Positions 15,870-25,320 of a stretch of DNA of 48,641 bases are shown piece by piece (position 1 is the stretch's first letter; each line of letters begins with the position of its first letter). Both the position numbers and the translations under genes were made by a program. The stretch covers positions 1 to 48,641 of the forward strand of contig CABVRV010000018.1 of the NCBI GenBank assembly GCA_902500755.1. Reading direction: 5' to 3'. This DNA is from an uncultured Nitrospira sp. Lineage in GTDB: Bacteria > Nitrospirota > Nitrospiria > Nitrospirales > Nitrospiraceae. The notes under the pieces are model-generated. The model saw only the letters and a program-made list of their open reading frames with translations, was not told the origin of the DNA and ran no database searches.

Positions 15870-18040
15870 TAGGCAGCTTGGCGCGCGTGCAACCTTGCAT
15901 AAAACCCGCTGTTTCGCAGGAGATCGTCGTGTGTTCCCTGTTCCACGATCTCTCCCCTCTCGATGACGTAGATGCGATGAGCGGGCCGTACCGTACTCAA
16001 CCGATGCGCAATGATGAAGACCGTCCGTCCATCGCAGATCTCCGTCATGTTCCGTTGAATCACCGCTTCGGATTCATAGTCCAGCGCACTGGTGGCCTCA
16101 TCGAAAATCAGAATACGGGGGTTGGCCACCAACGCCCGAGCCACAGCAATCCGCTGGCGCTGTCCGCCCGACAACGTGCATCCATGTTCTCCGACCATCG
16201 TGTCGTACCCATCCGCCAACTCCAGGATGAATTCGTGGGCTCCGGCTAGTTGTGCCGCTTGCATCACCTGCTCCATCGCCAACCCAGGATCCGTCAAGGC
16301 AATGTTGTCACGCACCGACGCGTTGAACAAAAAATTTTCTTGAAGCACGACTCCCACTTGTCTGCGAAGCCAGGCCGGATCGACCTGCATCAAATCCACT
16401 CCATCGATCACAATCCGCCCTCGCTCAGGCACGTAAAGGCGCTGCATCAGCTTGGCAATCGTACTCTTCCCCGACCCGGACCGTCCGACGATGCCGATGA
16501 TCTGGCCTGGATCCACCGCAAACGAGACCTTCCGGATGATTTCTGGACCATCAGGCCGGTAGCGAAAGACGACATCCTCAAAACATACATGCCCCTTCAC
16601 GTGAGGAAGCGTCGTTCGATTTGGATTGTACGAAGGCTCTGGTTGCGTATTGAGCACGTCGCCGAGGCGTTGGACTGAAATCCCGACCTGTTGAAATTCC
16701 TGCCAGAGGTTCACCAAACGCAGGATCGGCCCGGTCACTTGTCCGGACAACATAGTAAAGGCGATGAGCTGTCCAATGCTGAGATCTCCGTCGATCACCC
16801 GATAGGCGCCCATCCACAACACCGCCACGGTGGTGACCTTTTGAACACACGTGGCTGAGTGGCCGGCGATCGTCATCAGGCTGGTGGCTCGGAAACTCGC
16901 CCGCACGTACCCCGCCAGCTGCTCTTCCCATTTCCGCAATAACGGCGGCTCAACCGCCATGGCCTTGACGGTCTGGACCCCACTGACGGCCTCCACCAGG
17001 AACGCTTGATTCTCGGCGCCTCGATTGAATTTTTCATGCAACCGAGTCCGGATCGCCGGAGTAATGGCCACGGATAACAGCGCATAGATCGGCAATGACG
17101 CCATCACAATGAGCGTGAGGGTCGAACTGTAGAACCACATCACCGCCATGAACACGACGGTAAAGACGACATCCAACACCACCGTGACCGAGTGGCTGGT
17201 CAAGAACTGGCGAATCTGCTCCAACTCGCGCACGCGCGCGACCGTATCGCCGACCCGCCGGGCCTCAAAATAGGAGAGGGGAAGCGCCAAAATGTGACGA
17301 AAGAGTTTGGACCCGAGGCTGACATCGATCCGATTCGTCGTATGGGAAAACAGATAGGTGCGAAGCCCTCCAAGAATCGCCTCGAACAGGGCCAGCGTGA
17401 TCATGCCGACGGCCAACACATGGAGCGTCGTAAACCCCTTGTGCACGAGCACCTTGTCGATCACCACTTGCGTAAACAGCGGGGTCAACAGGGCAAAGAG
17501 CTGAAGGAACAACGAGGCGATGAGCACTTCGCCAAAAAACTTTCTGTACTTGACGATCGCCGGGATAAACCATGTGAAATCGAATGTGAGATCTTGCAGC
17601 CGGAGATTGGCCCGCTTGGTGAAGAGCAACAGGTCGCCGGTCCAGATCATTTCAAATCGGTCACGGGAAAGCACGAGAGGACGGGCTTCGTCGGGATGCT
17701 GGACCAATACCTTGTCCGCCTGAACCTTCGCGATCACGAGATAGCGCCCATCCACTAATTTCGCCATCCCCGGCAACGGCATGCCCTGTAATTTGTTCCA
17801 TGTGGCCTTCACCACGCCGGCTTTGAGCCCAACATGTTTGGCGGCGCGGAGCAGATCGATCTCAGAGAGCGCTTGTCCAGACTGAGAAAACTGATGCTGC
17901 AGTTGCGTGCCGTTGGCAGGCAGATCATGAAACCGAGCAAGAATCAGGAGACACACGAGCCCGGTGTCTGTGAGGTCTACTGGACTCTCTTCCGTAACGG
18001 TATCGGGTTCAGGAGGAACTCGGGCGGCCTGAGCTGACAT
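15869..18040 (-). CDS. type I secretion ABC exporter (HlyB/LapB-like)
   Basis: 723 residues in three parts. Residues 20-140 form a C39-peptidase-like domain in which the catalytic Cys is replaced (TDTGLVCLLILARFHDL, Thr26 where peptidases have Cys before Gly), so it is a non-cleaving domain of the kind that binds RTX cargo in HlyB-type exporters. Residues about 160-440 hold six membrane helices. The ATPase domain from about 480 has Walker A GRSGSGKST, signature LSGGQRQRIAVARAL, Walker B ILIFDEATSALD and switch IAHRLSTV. Absence of the catalytic Cys fits export of C-terminal-signal RTX proteins and not leader-peptide bacteriocins. The giant RTX gene ends 96 bases upstream on the same strand. 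Confidence 0.95.
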   Translation of the reverse strand: MSAQAARVPPEPDTVTEESPVDLTDTGLVCLLILARFHDLPANGTQLQHQFSQSGQALSEIDLLRAAKHVGLKAGVVKATWNKLQGMPLPGMAKLVDGRYLVIAKVQADKVLVQHPDEARPLVLSRDRFEMIWTGDLLLFTKRANLRLQDLTFDFTWFIPAIVKYRKFFGEVLIASLFLQLFALLTPLFTQVVIDKVLVHKGFTTLHVLAVGMITLALFEAILGGLRTYLFSHTTNRIDVSLGSKLFRHILALPLSYFEARRVGDTVARVRELEQIRQFLTSHSVTVVLDVVFTVVFMAVMWFYSSTLTLIVMASLPIYALLSVAITPAIRTRLHEKFNRGAENQAFLVEAVSGVQTVKAMAVEPPLLRKWEEQLAGYVRASFRATSLMTIAGHSATCVQKVTTVAVLWMGAYRVIDGDLSIGQLIAFTMLSGQVTGPILRLVNLWQEFQQVGISVQRLGDVLNTQPEPSYNPNRTTLPHVKGHVCFEDVVFRYRPDGPEIIRKVSFAVDPGQIIGIVGRSGSGKSTIAKLMQRLYVPERGRIVIDGVDLMQVDPAWLRRQVGVVLQENFLFNASVRDNIALTDPGLAMEQVMQAAQLAGAHEFILELADGYDTMVGEHGCTLSGGQRQRIAVARALVANPRILIFDEATSALDYESEAVIQRNMTEICDGRTVFIIAHRLSTVRPAHRIYVIERGEIVEQGTHDDLLRNSGFYARLHARQAA

Positions 18041-18136
18041 GCCGTCATCTTAGGATATGGATAACGGATGGCCAAACGTTTTCGCTAATTATACGTAATG
18101 CCTCTCTTGCTGCGATCCTCACACCGAATCTCTTTC

Positions 18137-21100
18137 TTATTGCCAGCTGGCTGCCAGGATGTTTTGTACCTGCTGCGGTTGCTGATCGATCGCTTGATCC
18201 CAGGTCAGACCGGTCTGCTGCGTGAACGACGCCATGGCTTGAATGAGTTGATCGACGTGCGTGCTGAGGAGCGCCTGGCCATTGCCGGCTTGAATGGTCT
18301 CGGTGTGATTCGTCGCCCCACCGTACCAATTCTGAATGGTCACCTGGTCCGAACTACCATGAATCGACAAGCGCAAGTCGTTCACCTGCCGACTGATGAC
18401 GAGATCCAGCGGGTTGATGGTCGCCCCGAATAGCATGAGATCGGCTGTCCCCGCGTTATCCACGACCGTGTCTTGGCCGCCTCCACGACTATAGAGATAG
18501 GTTTCGTTCCCCCCTAACCCAGTCAGGACATTGTTGGCACTGTTGCCCGTCAACACATTGTTCAGCGTATTGCCCGTCCCATTGATCGCCGCGGTCCCGG
18601 TCAAGGTCAGATTTTCCAGATTGGCGCCGAGCGAATAGGTCAGTACACTTTGTACCGTATCGGTCCCCGCACTCGCCGCCTCCGTCACCGTATCGCCCGT
18701 TCCCACCACATAGGTGTCATTGCCGGTCCCACCGGTCAGGACGTTGGCCGCACTGTTCCCGGCGAGGGTATTATCCAGGGTATTGCCCGTGCCGTTAATC
18801 GCGGTAGTACCCGTCAAGGTCAGATTCTCCAGATTCGCACCCAATGTCCACGTGATAGCACTCTGCACCGTGTCCGTTCCCGCACTGGCCGCTTCGGTCA
18901 CCGTATCGCCCGTGCCCACCACATAGGTGTCGTTGCCCGTCCCGCCGGCCAGGACGTTCGCCGCGCTGTTGCCGGTCAACACATTATCCAGGGTGTTCCC
19001 GGTTCCATTGATCGCAGTGGTGCCGGTCAAGATCAGATTTTCGAGATTGGCACCCAAGGTCCAGGTCACACCGCTCTGCACGGTATCCGTTCCCGCACTG
19101 ACCGCCTCCGTGACCGTGTCGCCGGTGGTCACCACATAGGTGTCGTTGCCCGCTCCGCCGGTCAGGATGTTGGCTGCACTGTTCCCAGTCAACACATTGT
19201 CCAGGGTGTTCCCGGTCCCGTTAATAGCGGTGGTTCCGGTGAGCGTGAGGTTCTCCACATTGGCTGCTAAGGTATAGGTCACTGCGCTCTGGAGGAGATC
19301 GGTTCCTTCGTTGAGATTCTCCGTGACGGTATCGCCGACGTTGTCGACCACATAGGTATCATTGCCCGCGCCACCCGTCATGGCATCGGCTCCCGTACCG
19401 CCGCTCAAGGTGTTGGCTCCGCTATTGCCGATGAGGATGTTATTCAAGGCATTCCCCGTGCCGTTGATGGCGGTAGTTCCGGTGAGCGTGAGATTTTCGA
19501 CATTCGTGCCGATCGTAAAGGTCACGGCACTTTGCACCGTATCTGTCCCCGCACCGGCGGCCTCAGTGACCGTATCGCCGGTTCCCACGACATAGGTATC
19601 GTTGCCGGCTCCACCGGCCAGGACATTCGCTGCGCTATTGCCGGTGAGCACATTGTCCAAGGTATTCCCCGTCCCATTGATGGCCGTCGTGCCGGTCAAC
19701 GTGAGGTTCTCGAAGTTTGCGCCCAAGGTTCTAGTTACGGCACTGAGCACGGTATCTGCCCCTTCATTGGCATTTTCAGTCGTAACGTCGCCTGTGGCAT
19801 TGACGACATAGGTGTCGTTGCCTGTGCCACCCCCCATCGTATCGCTCCCCGTGCCACCATCAAGAACATTATTGCCCGCGTTGCCAGTAAGACTATTATT
19901 CAGAGTGTTCCCCGTGCCGTTGATGTCGGCTATCCCGGTGAGCGTCAGATTTTCAAGATTGGCGCCGAGCGTATAGGTCAGCGCGCTTTGCACGGTATCG
20001 GTCCCCGCACTCGCTGCTTCGGTGACTGTATCACCCGTCCCCACGACATAGGTATCGTTGCCGGTTCCACCAGTCAGCACGTTGGTCGCACTGTTGCCGG
20101 TCAACACGTTGTTAAGCATATTGCCGGTCCCGTTGATGGCTGTGGCGCCGGTGAGCGTCAGATTTTCGACATTCGCACCGAGGGTATACGTGATGGAACT
20201 GTGGACCGTATCAGTGCCTTCATTGGAATTCTCATTCGTCTCGTCCCCAACCTGATCGACGATGTACGTATCGTTCCCCTCACCACCGGACATGACATCG
20301 ACACCCGCGCCGCCATCCAAGCGGTCGGCCCCGCCATATCCTATCAGCTGATCATCTCCGTCGAGACCGAAGAGATCATTGTCATTGTTGAAACCCGTGA
20401 GCGTGTCATTGCCGGTGGTGCCGGTGAACACTCGCACTCGATCGGTGATCTCGGCCTCACCCCAGATTGTCCCGTCATCAAAGTGAATCTCCCCGACCGT
20501 GGGCGTCCGCAGACCCGGCTCGATGAGATAGTTCTCGACTGTGATCTGATCAGATGTACCCGCAATCTTCATGATTAAATGGTTGCCTTGTCCCTCAAAC
20601 GTCACATCGTTCGGTACGACTCCGGCAAGGAGCTGGATGTAATCGATAAAATTCTGCGAGGCATAGGTCTGCTGCCCCGTTCGGATGATATCCTGCCCGT
20701 ACCCCTGGCCGAACACATAGATATTGTCCCCGAGCCCGATCAGCGTGTCGTTGCCTTGCCGTCCATCCAACAGGTCGGACCCAGTCATCTGATTGTTCAG
20801 CTGGTTTCCGACAAGATCGACATCGCCCGAAAAGAAGGTATCTTCGCGTAACTCAATATTCTCCACTTCATCAGGTAACCCAAAGGACCCTGGTATCCCC
20901 ACTCTGACCGTATCTATGCCCTCACCGCTAGCCTCGACGATCACATGGCCCGACCCGAAGAGCTCATAGATATCATTCCCGGCCCCGCCCACTAATTGAT
21001 CTGTCCCCAAGTCGGCGCTCAAGCGATCATCGCCGACCCCGCCATAGAGTTGATCGGTGCCATCCTGCCCAAACAGTTGATCATTGCCGGCGCCGCCGTC

Positions 21101-24100
21101 CAACGTGTCATCACCGGAATCCCCGTTCAACACGTCATTGCCATCTTCTCCCAAGAGCGTGTCCGCCCCGCCGAGTCCAGAAACCACATCATTGCCGGCG
21201 CCGGCCGCGATATGATCAATGAATCCCGTTCCCGTAAGCGACTCGCTGTTGACCGTGCCAAACTGGTGGAACCCTCGCGTGATCAGCTGGCTATAGGTGA
21301 GCACGGTCCCATCGGAAAATTCAAAATTCTCGATGGGGTGCGCGCCGGCTGGCACATTCACGCCGAAGTTGGTGATCCGCACTACATCGCCGGCGGTCCC
21401 CACGTGAAGCTGCAACGTGTCGCCTGCTTCCATCTCCAGCGTCACCGACTCAGAATTAACCCCGAAGACCAGGCGATTGCCTTCGCCACCCTGGTCCTCA
21501 ATTGTATCGACCCCATCGCCCAGGTTGAACTCGTACGTGTCCTGTCCGGTCCCCCCAATGAGAAGATCCTGACCTGTTCCACCGGTCAGCACATCATTTC
21601 CGGAATCGCCGTTGAGCTCGTCGTCGCCGGCTTCACCGTCTAGGCTATCGTCACCCCCGTTTTGAGGATCCGGGGCCAGCGCCATTCGATCCCCACGCAG
21701 CGCATCGTTTCCGTCGCCGCCGAAGAGCGTGTCGTTCCCCAGTCCTCCTTGCAGTTCGTCATCGCCTGCTTCCCCGTCGAGCTGGTCGTTTCCTACAATA
21801 CTCACATCAAGGGGATCATCGCCAAAGAGGGTGTCGTTGCCTGTCCCGCCAAAGAGTGTATCGGCTCCGCCTCCCCCTTGCAGTTGATCGATCCCGTCAC
21901 CCCCATCCAACATATCGTCGCCCGCGGGGCCCTGAAAGGACGTCGCTTCTCCAAAAAGTAGATCGTTCCCCGTTCCACCGAACAAGGCATCATGTCCACT
22001 ACCGCCTTGTAACTCGTCATCATCCTCGCCGCCGTCCAATTGGTCGTTGCCGGCTTCTCCTTGGAGGAGGTCAAACCCGGCATCACCGAAAAGGAGATCG
22101 TCTCCAGGAGACGTATCACTCGCAGAGTCTCCGAGCAACGCGTCGTTACCGTCACCTCCCGACAACATATCGGCGCCATCGTTGCCAAACATCGTATCGA
22201 CATCGGCTCCCCCGAACAGGACATCGTTACCACCCATCCCAAATATCAGGTCGTCTCCGTCTCCCCCGTCAAGCACATCATCACCAAACTCATCAAAGAC
22301 GGCTTCGTCCGTCCAAGCACCTCCCACGCCCACGTAATAGGTTCCGGCATAATCTCCGAACAACTGGTCTTCCCCTGCCCCACCAACCAGCGTGTCGTCA
22401 CCACCATCGCCATACAGCTCGTCATTCCCAGCGCCTCCATCCAGGAAATCATCCTGCGCTCTGGTGGAGTCAAATGGGATCAGAACCGTCGTATTAAACG
22501 GCTCTCCTGGACCAGAAAGACGTAGATGAACGGTATAATCACCTCGAAGGTAATCGTCTCCATCACCTCCGGAGAGAATATCCGCTCCGTAATCACCAAT
22601 TAGAGTGTCCTCGCCGACGCCTCCATCGAGAGCATCGTCTCCTCCCGGGGGCACAGCAATAAAGGGATCTTGAGAATCGCCGTCCCCTCGGAGGTGGTCG
22701 TTTCCCTCACCACCAAATAGACGATCATCCCCTGAAAGACCTACCACATGATCGTTCCCATTTTCTCCGTCCAGATAGTCATCGCCGTCCAAGCTGTCGA
22801 TGGTGCTGAACTCCCATGGATCAGGGAACTGCGATAAGTAATAGATTCCTCCATATATATAATCATTGCCATCTCCACCATAAACCCGGTCATGGCCCAG
22901 CCCTGCAGCGATGTGGTCACTGCCCCCATAGCCATAAAGCTGATCATTCCACAAATACCAGCTCCATGCGGCACCTAAATCATCAAACCCTTCCGACCCA
23001 TACAGAATGAGGTTTGACGACACTGAGATCGGACCATCAGGTTCAACACCGGTTTCAGCATAGAGCCGTTGCGTTGCCCTTCCGTTGTCATAAGCCGGAG
23101 TTTCGGGCCCGTCCACCAGCCGAATCCCGAACTGCCCGCTCTGAAAGTCTTCATTGACGGTCAGGATCTGCGTGCCGTTCAACTTCACGACGAGATCCGT
23201 CCCCGACATCTCGTACCGGATCGAGCCATCGGCACTGACCCAATCCTGATGCCCTGCCTTCTTGACTCCGCCCACGAGCATCTGGCCGTTCACGTAAATC
23301 ACGCCCTCCGCATCGGAATCCTCAATCCGGTCATGGCCGTCACCCGTGGACCACCGATATGAATCGAACCCCTCACCGCCTTCGAGATGATCATTTCCCG
23401 TCCCACCCACCAGCGTATCGCGCCCATCCCCGCCATACAGCACGTCGGTCCCGCCGTGACCGTACAGATAGTCGTTGCCCCCTTCACCGAAGAGGAGATC
23501 GCTCTTGTCCAATACCAGGCGGCCATACTCATCGAGGGTATTGCTGAATGCATTCCCTACTAAGACTTCCCCATCAATGGACTTGCCGGCGTTATAGATC
23601 GGAATCAATGTTGTTTTCGCGTCAACGATTTGAAACACAACGGTGTTGGTGCCACCTGTGGGAAACTGGGCAGCAAAGCGGCTTTCATAATCCTGAATCT
23701 CCGGCTGATGGATCGTGTACATCCGCAACACTTCTTTGGCTTCCGCCTCGCTCACCTGGCCAGAGTTATCGTAAAGACTGAAGAGATTAGATTCGGCAAT
23801 ACGGCGATTGGCAATGCCGGCTCCTGCGCTCTGCCCACCGTTGGACTGGTAGCGAATCTCATACCACGCCTCGGCCCGGTTATCGTTGATGATGGCTTGC
23901 CGCAACGATGAACTCTTGAAGGTTCCACCGGGATTGACACCAATCAGATTGTTGTATGCCAAGGACACGAGCGCGAGTCGCTCATCAGATTGCGGGATAC
24001 CTGCCAGCCACGCGTCGACCTTGCTCTCTGCTTGTAAAGCGGCAACTGAAAAAACCGCCTGCATCTGTGGATCGGTCATGGTGAATGTAGGCAAACTAGT

Positions 24101-24472
24101 AATACGCGTGATGCCTGCAAAGAGCGCATCACCAGCCCTTACTGCCATAATCGCATCGAACGCAGATTGGACGGCTGAGCTACTTGCATAAGATCCAGCC
24201 GCCGCCGTATTGAGTTGATTGAGATAACTTGACTCGGCTGCCCGTTGGGCCGCTGATAGCCCTTGGGCATCTGGGTTAATTTCCATCCTGAAAAAGACTT
24301 CGGCTCGGACAGTAGCATTTCCTCGTAAATTAAATCCGATACCAACAGATGGATTCCCGGTCGTATCGAGATACGGCCGCCCCTGATTGGTTCCTTCCAA
24401 TAGACGGATTTCGTCATACCGTTGTTGGTCGTATGTGGCTTGGGTCGGGATGAGATGCAAATTCGAAATCAT
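18137..24472 (-). CDS. giant RTX protein with N-terminal lysozyme-like domain
   Basis: 2111 residues, no N-terminal signal peptide, expected to leave through the adjoining type I system by its C-terminus. Residues 15-235 resemble T4-type phage lysozyme (GH24): Glu26 in IRLLEG, Asp36 in YLDTTGNPSVGIGFNLRG, then LALVSLAYNNLIGVNPGG and the closing helix AGIANRRIAESNLF. The Glu-Asp distance (10) and DTxG-x3-GIG block fit a muramidase, with Ser42 in the place of the T4 Thr26. From about 325 to about 1140 come many RTX calcium repeats (GGxGxDxLxGG), then GTGN-type repeats including eight 71-residue ENLTLTG units, and a C-terminal secretion region ending DQLIQAMASFTQQTGLTWDQ. The ATG overlaps the upstream gene stop (ATGA) with GGAGG before it. 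Predicted to cleave peptidoglycan of other cells; untested. Confidence 0.85.
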   Translation of the reverse strand: MISNLHLIPTQATYDQQRYDEIRLLEGTNQGRPYLDTTGNPSVGIGFNLRGNATVRAEVFFRMEINPDAQGLSAAQRAAESSYLNQLNTAAAGSYASSSAVQSAFDAIMAVRAGDALFAGITRITSLPTFTMTDPQMQAVFSVAALQAESKVDAWLAGIPQSDERLALVSLAYNNLIGVNPGGTFKSSSLRQAIINDNRAEAWYEIRYQSNGGQSAGAGIANRRIAESNLFSLYDNSGQVSEAEAKEVLRMYTIHQPEIQDYESRFAAQFPTGGTNTVVFQIVDAKTTLIPIYNAGKSIDGEVLVGNAFSNTLDEYGRLVLDKSDLLFGEGGNDYLYGHGGTDVLYGGDGRDTLVGGTGNDHLEGGEGFDSYRWSTGDGHDRIEDSDAEGVIYVNGQMLVGGVKKAGHQDWVSADGSIRYEMSGTDLVVKLNGTQILTVNEDFQSGQFGIRLVDGPETPAYDNGRATQRLYAETGVEPDGPISVSSNLILYGSEGFDDLGAAWSWYLWNDQLYGYGGSDHIAAGLGHDRVYGGDGNDYIYGGIYYLSQFPDPWEFSTIDSLDGDDYLDGENGNDHVVGLSGDDRLFGGEGNDHLRGDGDSQDPFIAVPPGGDDALDGGVGEDTLIGDYGADILSGGDGDDYLRGDYTVHLRLSGPGEPFNTTVLIPFDSTRAQDDFLDGGAGNDELYGDGGDDTLVGGAGEDQLFGDYAGTYYVGVGGAWTDEAVFDEFGDDVLDGGDGDDLIFGMGGNDVLFGGADVDTMFGNDGADMLSGGDGNDALLGDSASDTSPGDDLLFGDAGFDLLQGEAGNDQLDGGEDDDELQGGSGHDALFGGTGNDLLFGEATSFQGPAGDDMLDGGDGIDQLQGGGGADTLFGGTGNDTLFGDDPLDVSIVGNDQLDGEAGDDELQGGLGNDTLFGGDGNDALRGDRMALAPDPQNGGDDSLDGEAGDDELNGDSGNDVLTGGTGQDLLIGGTGQDTYEFNLGDGVDTIEDQGGEGNRLVFGVNSESVTLEMEAGDTLQLHVGTAGDVVRITNFGVNVPAGAHPIENFEFSDGTVLTYSQLITRGFHQFGTVNSESLTGTGFIDHIAAGAGNDVVSGLGGADTLLGEDGNDVLNGDSGDDTLDGGAGNDQLFGQDGTDQLYGGVGDDRLSADLGTDQLVGGAGNDIYELFGSGHVIVEASGEGIDTVRVGIPGSFGLPDEVENIELREDTFFSGDVDLVGNQLNNQMTGSDLLDGRQGNDTLIGLGDNIYVFGQGYGQDIIRTGQQTYASQNFIDYIQLLAGVVPNDVTFEGQGNHLIMKIAGTSDQITVENYLIEPGLRTPTVGEIHFDDGTIWGEAEITDRVRVFTGTTGNDTLTGFNNDNDLFGLDGDDQLIGYGGADRLDGGAGVDVMSGGEGNDTYIVDQVGDETNENSNEGTDTVHSSITYTLGANVENLTLTGATAINGTGNMLNNVLTGNSATNVLTGGTGNDTYVVGTGDTVTEAASAGTDTVQSALTYTLGANLENLTLTGIADINGTGNTLNNSLTGNAGNNVLDGGTGSDTMGGGTGNDTYVVNATGDVTTENANEGADTVLSAVTRTLGANFENLTLTGTTAINGTGNTLDNVLTGNSAANVLAGGAGNDTYVVGTGDTVTEAAGAGTDTVQSAVTFTIGTNVENLTLTGTTAINGTGNALNNILIGNSGANTLSGGTGADAMTGGAGNDTYVVDNVGDTVTENLNEGTDLLQSAVTYTLAANVENLTLTGTTAINGTGNTLDNVLTGNSAANILTGGAGNDTYVVTTGDTVTEAVSAGTDTVQSGVTWTLGANLENLILTGTTAINGTGNTLDNVLTGNSAANVLAGGTGNDTYVVGTGDTVTEAASAGTDTVQSAITWTLGANLENLTLTGTTAINGTGNTLDNTLAGNSAANVLTGGTGNDTYVVGTGDTVTEAASAGTDTVQSVLTYSLGANLENLTLTGTAAINGTGNTLNNVLTGNSANNVLTGLGGNETYLYSRGGGQDTVVDNAGTADLMLFGATINPLDLVISRQVNDLRLSIHGSSDQVTIQNWYGGATNHTETIQAGNGQALLSTHVDQLIQAMASFTQQTGLTWDQAIDQQPQQVQNILAASWQ
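18520..20290 (-). repeat. 213-bp tandem repeats inside the giant RTX gene
   Basis: Eight units encode the pattern T-x-G-A-N-x-E-N-L-T-L-T-G-T-T-A-I-N-G-T, followed by a GTGNDTYVV block. Most have a period of 71 codons (213 bases); three junctions carry a longer RTX insert (for example SGGTGADAMTGGAGNDTYVV). The units are highly similar at DNA level, so copy number may vary between strains and short-read assemblies may collapse here. The repeats likely act as a stalk or calcium-folding ratchet during export. Confidence 0.85.
23121..23191 (-). repeat. 71-base perfect repeat, copy in the lysozyme-RTX gene
   Basis: These 71 bases are identical to 25759-25829 in the lipase gene, in the same orientation. 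They encode VVKLNGTQILTVNEDFQSGQ and its flank, within a longer 85-residue similar block (GEGFD ... GIRxxDG). Around the perfect core the two copies differ at many positions, which suggests recent gene conversion or crossover between the two cargo genes. Confidence 0.85.
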
Positions 24473-25194
24473 GGGTGCCTCCGGTTTGGATGGGCCTTGT
24501 AACGATACTCACAGTAGGTGCGATAATTAATTGCGTGCAAAGGGGATGCGACAGACAGTACTCCGTTCTTGAAACCAAGGTCCCCCGCCCAACGGGTGAG
24601 ATAGACCTGGTCTTTGAACAGAAAGATGTCCGCTCGAACGAGGAAGGCAAAGCTCTTGCTTTTCTCCACGTCTATCTGAACCTTCTCTGGATTGAGCACA
24701 TAAAATGCGCGCCCGGCAAGGCCCGCAAAATTCGATTCATTGCCGGGATCACAGTCTGCATATTCGTATTGCAATATGGTTTCTTTTGCAGTCGTTCCAT
24801 TCTGCTCAAGATCGATATTCGCCAGTGCAAGTCGAATCCGTCCGCTCGCAATGTGTTCTTTAAACCAAGCGATCAACTTTCCCCGATTACGGATATATTC
24901 TTCTTCTATGTGAGAAAGTTTTTGGCGTTCGATTTGCTCAAGCAGGTCTAGGTGCTCCAATGCATCCAACGGCTGCCAAACCGGCTTGCTGAATTCCGGG
25001 AATTTAGGATTGACCTTTCGCTCACAGACCATGGGAGGGTCATCGGGAAAGGAATTGAGGTTCTTCAGGTAGGCTTCACAGACCTCGATGCCTTTCCCCA
25101 GCACAAGGACGTATTCTCCTGCCGTCGCCAGATCGGCCATCAACAGCCACAGCATGCCGAGTACCACGCCTGATCCTCGACGCATCCTCTTCAT
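24469..25194 (-). CDS. exported partner of the lysozyme-RTX protein, candidate immunity
   Basis: 241 residues with a signal peptide (basic MKRMRRG, hydrophobic VVLGMLWLLMADLA, cleavage near TAG). The mature protein has Cys pairs (VCEAYLKNL, MVCERK, YADCDPG, YCEYRY) that could form disulphides in the periplasm, and contains LDALEHLDLLEQIERQ. I recall related unnamed proteins near toxin genes but cannot name a family. AAGGAGGG gives a strong ribosome site. Its stop overlaps the start of the lysozyme-RTX gene by four bases, so the pair is co-translated with the putative protector first. A periplasmic location is where an inhibitor of a peptidoglycan hydrolase must act. Function as immunity is inferred. 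Confidence 0.65.
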   Translation of the reverse strand: MKRMRRGSGVVLGMLWLLMADLATAGEYVLVLGKGIEVCEAYLKNLNSFPDDPPMVCERKVNPKFPEFSKPVWQPLDALEHLDLLEQIERQKLSHIEEEYIRNRGKLIAWFKEHIASGRIRLALANIDLEQNGTTAKETILQYEYADCDPGNESNFAGLAGRAFYVLNPEKVQIDVEKSKSFAFLVRADIFLFKDQVYLTRWAGDLGFKNGVLSVASPLHAINYRTYCEYRYKAHPNRRHP

Positions 25195-25224
25195 ATCGCC
25201 CTCCTTTTCAGTTTCTCGCCGATC

Positions 25225-25320
25225 TTATGCTTTCTGCTTTGGCTGCCGCGCATCGCGCAGGCCCACCAACATTTGTTGAATCTGCTGCAGTAAGCGCACC
25301 AGGGGGGGCAATGGAACCTG
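25225..25320 (-). pseudogene. decayed third copy of the small adapter family (C-terminus)
   Basis: Read on the minus strand this gives QVPLPPLVRLLQQIQQMLVG followed by LRDARQPKQKA and a stop. It aligns with the ends of the two intact small proteins at 28297 and 28856 (ALPLDSLAQLHQQIQQVLMR in one). Upstream in this frame only a few unrelated residues precede an in-frame TGA near 25375, and the conserved NYTN ... YLDFGFIEP part is absent. Its stop lies 30 bases before the immunity-like gene; the intact copy at 28297 ends 28 bases before the lipoprotein gene. The matching position supports a lost module component. Confidence 0.65.

Noticed and set aside
12871-18040. Drug-efflux interpretation of the TolC-HlyD-ABC set
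   Set aside because: The ABC protein has a C39-like domain without catalytic Cys, the adaptor is of HlyD length, and RTX cargo genes lie directly upstream, all pointing to protein export.
18520-20290. CRISPR array, because of regular repeats
   Set aside because: Units are 213 bases, coding and in frame, with no short palindromic repeat or unique spacers.
18650-22525. Long plus-strand open frames (up to 348 codons) opposite the giant RTX gene
   Set aside because: They are antisense shadows of the repetitive RTX coding sequence: they have the same 71-codon period, no ribosome sites and no independent motifs.
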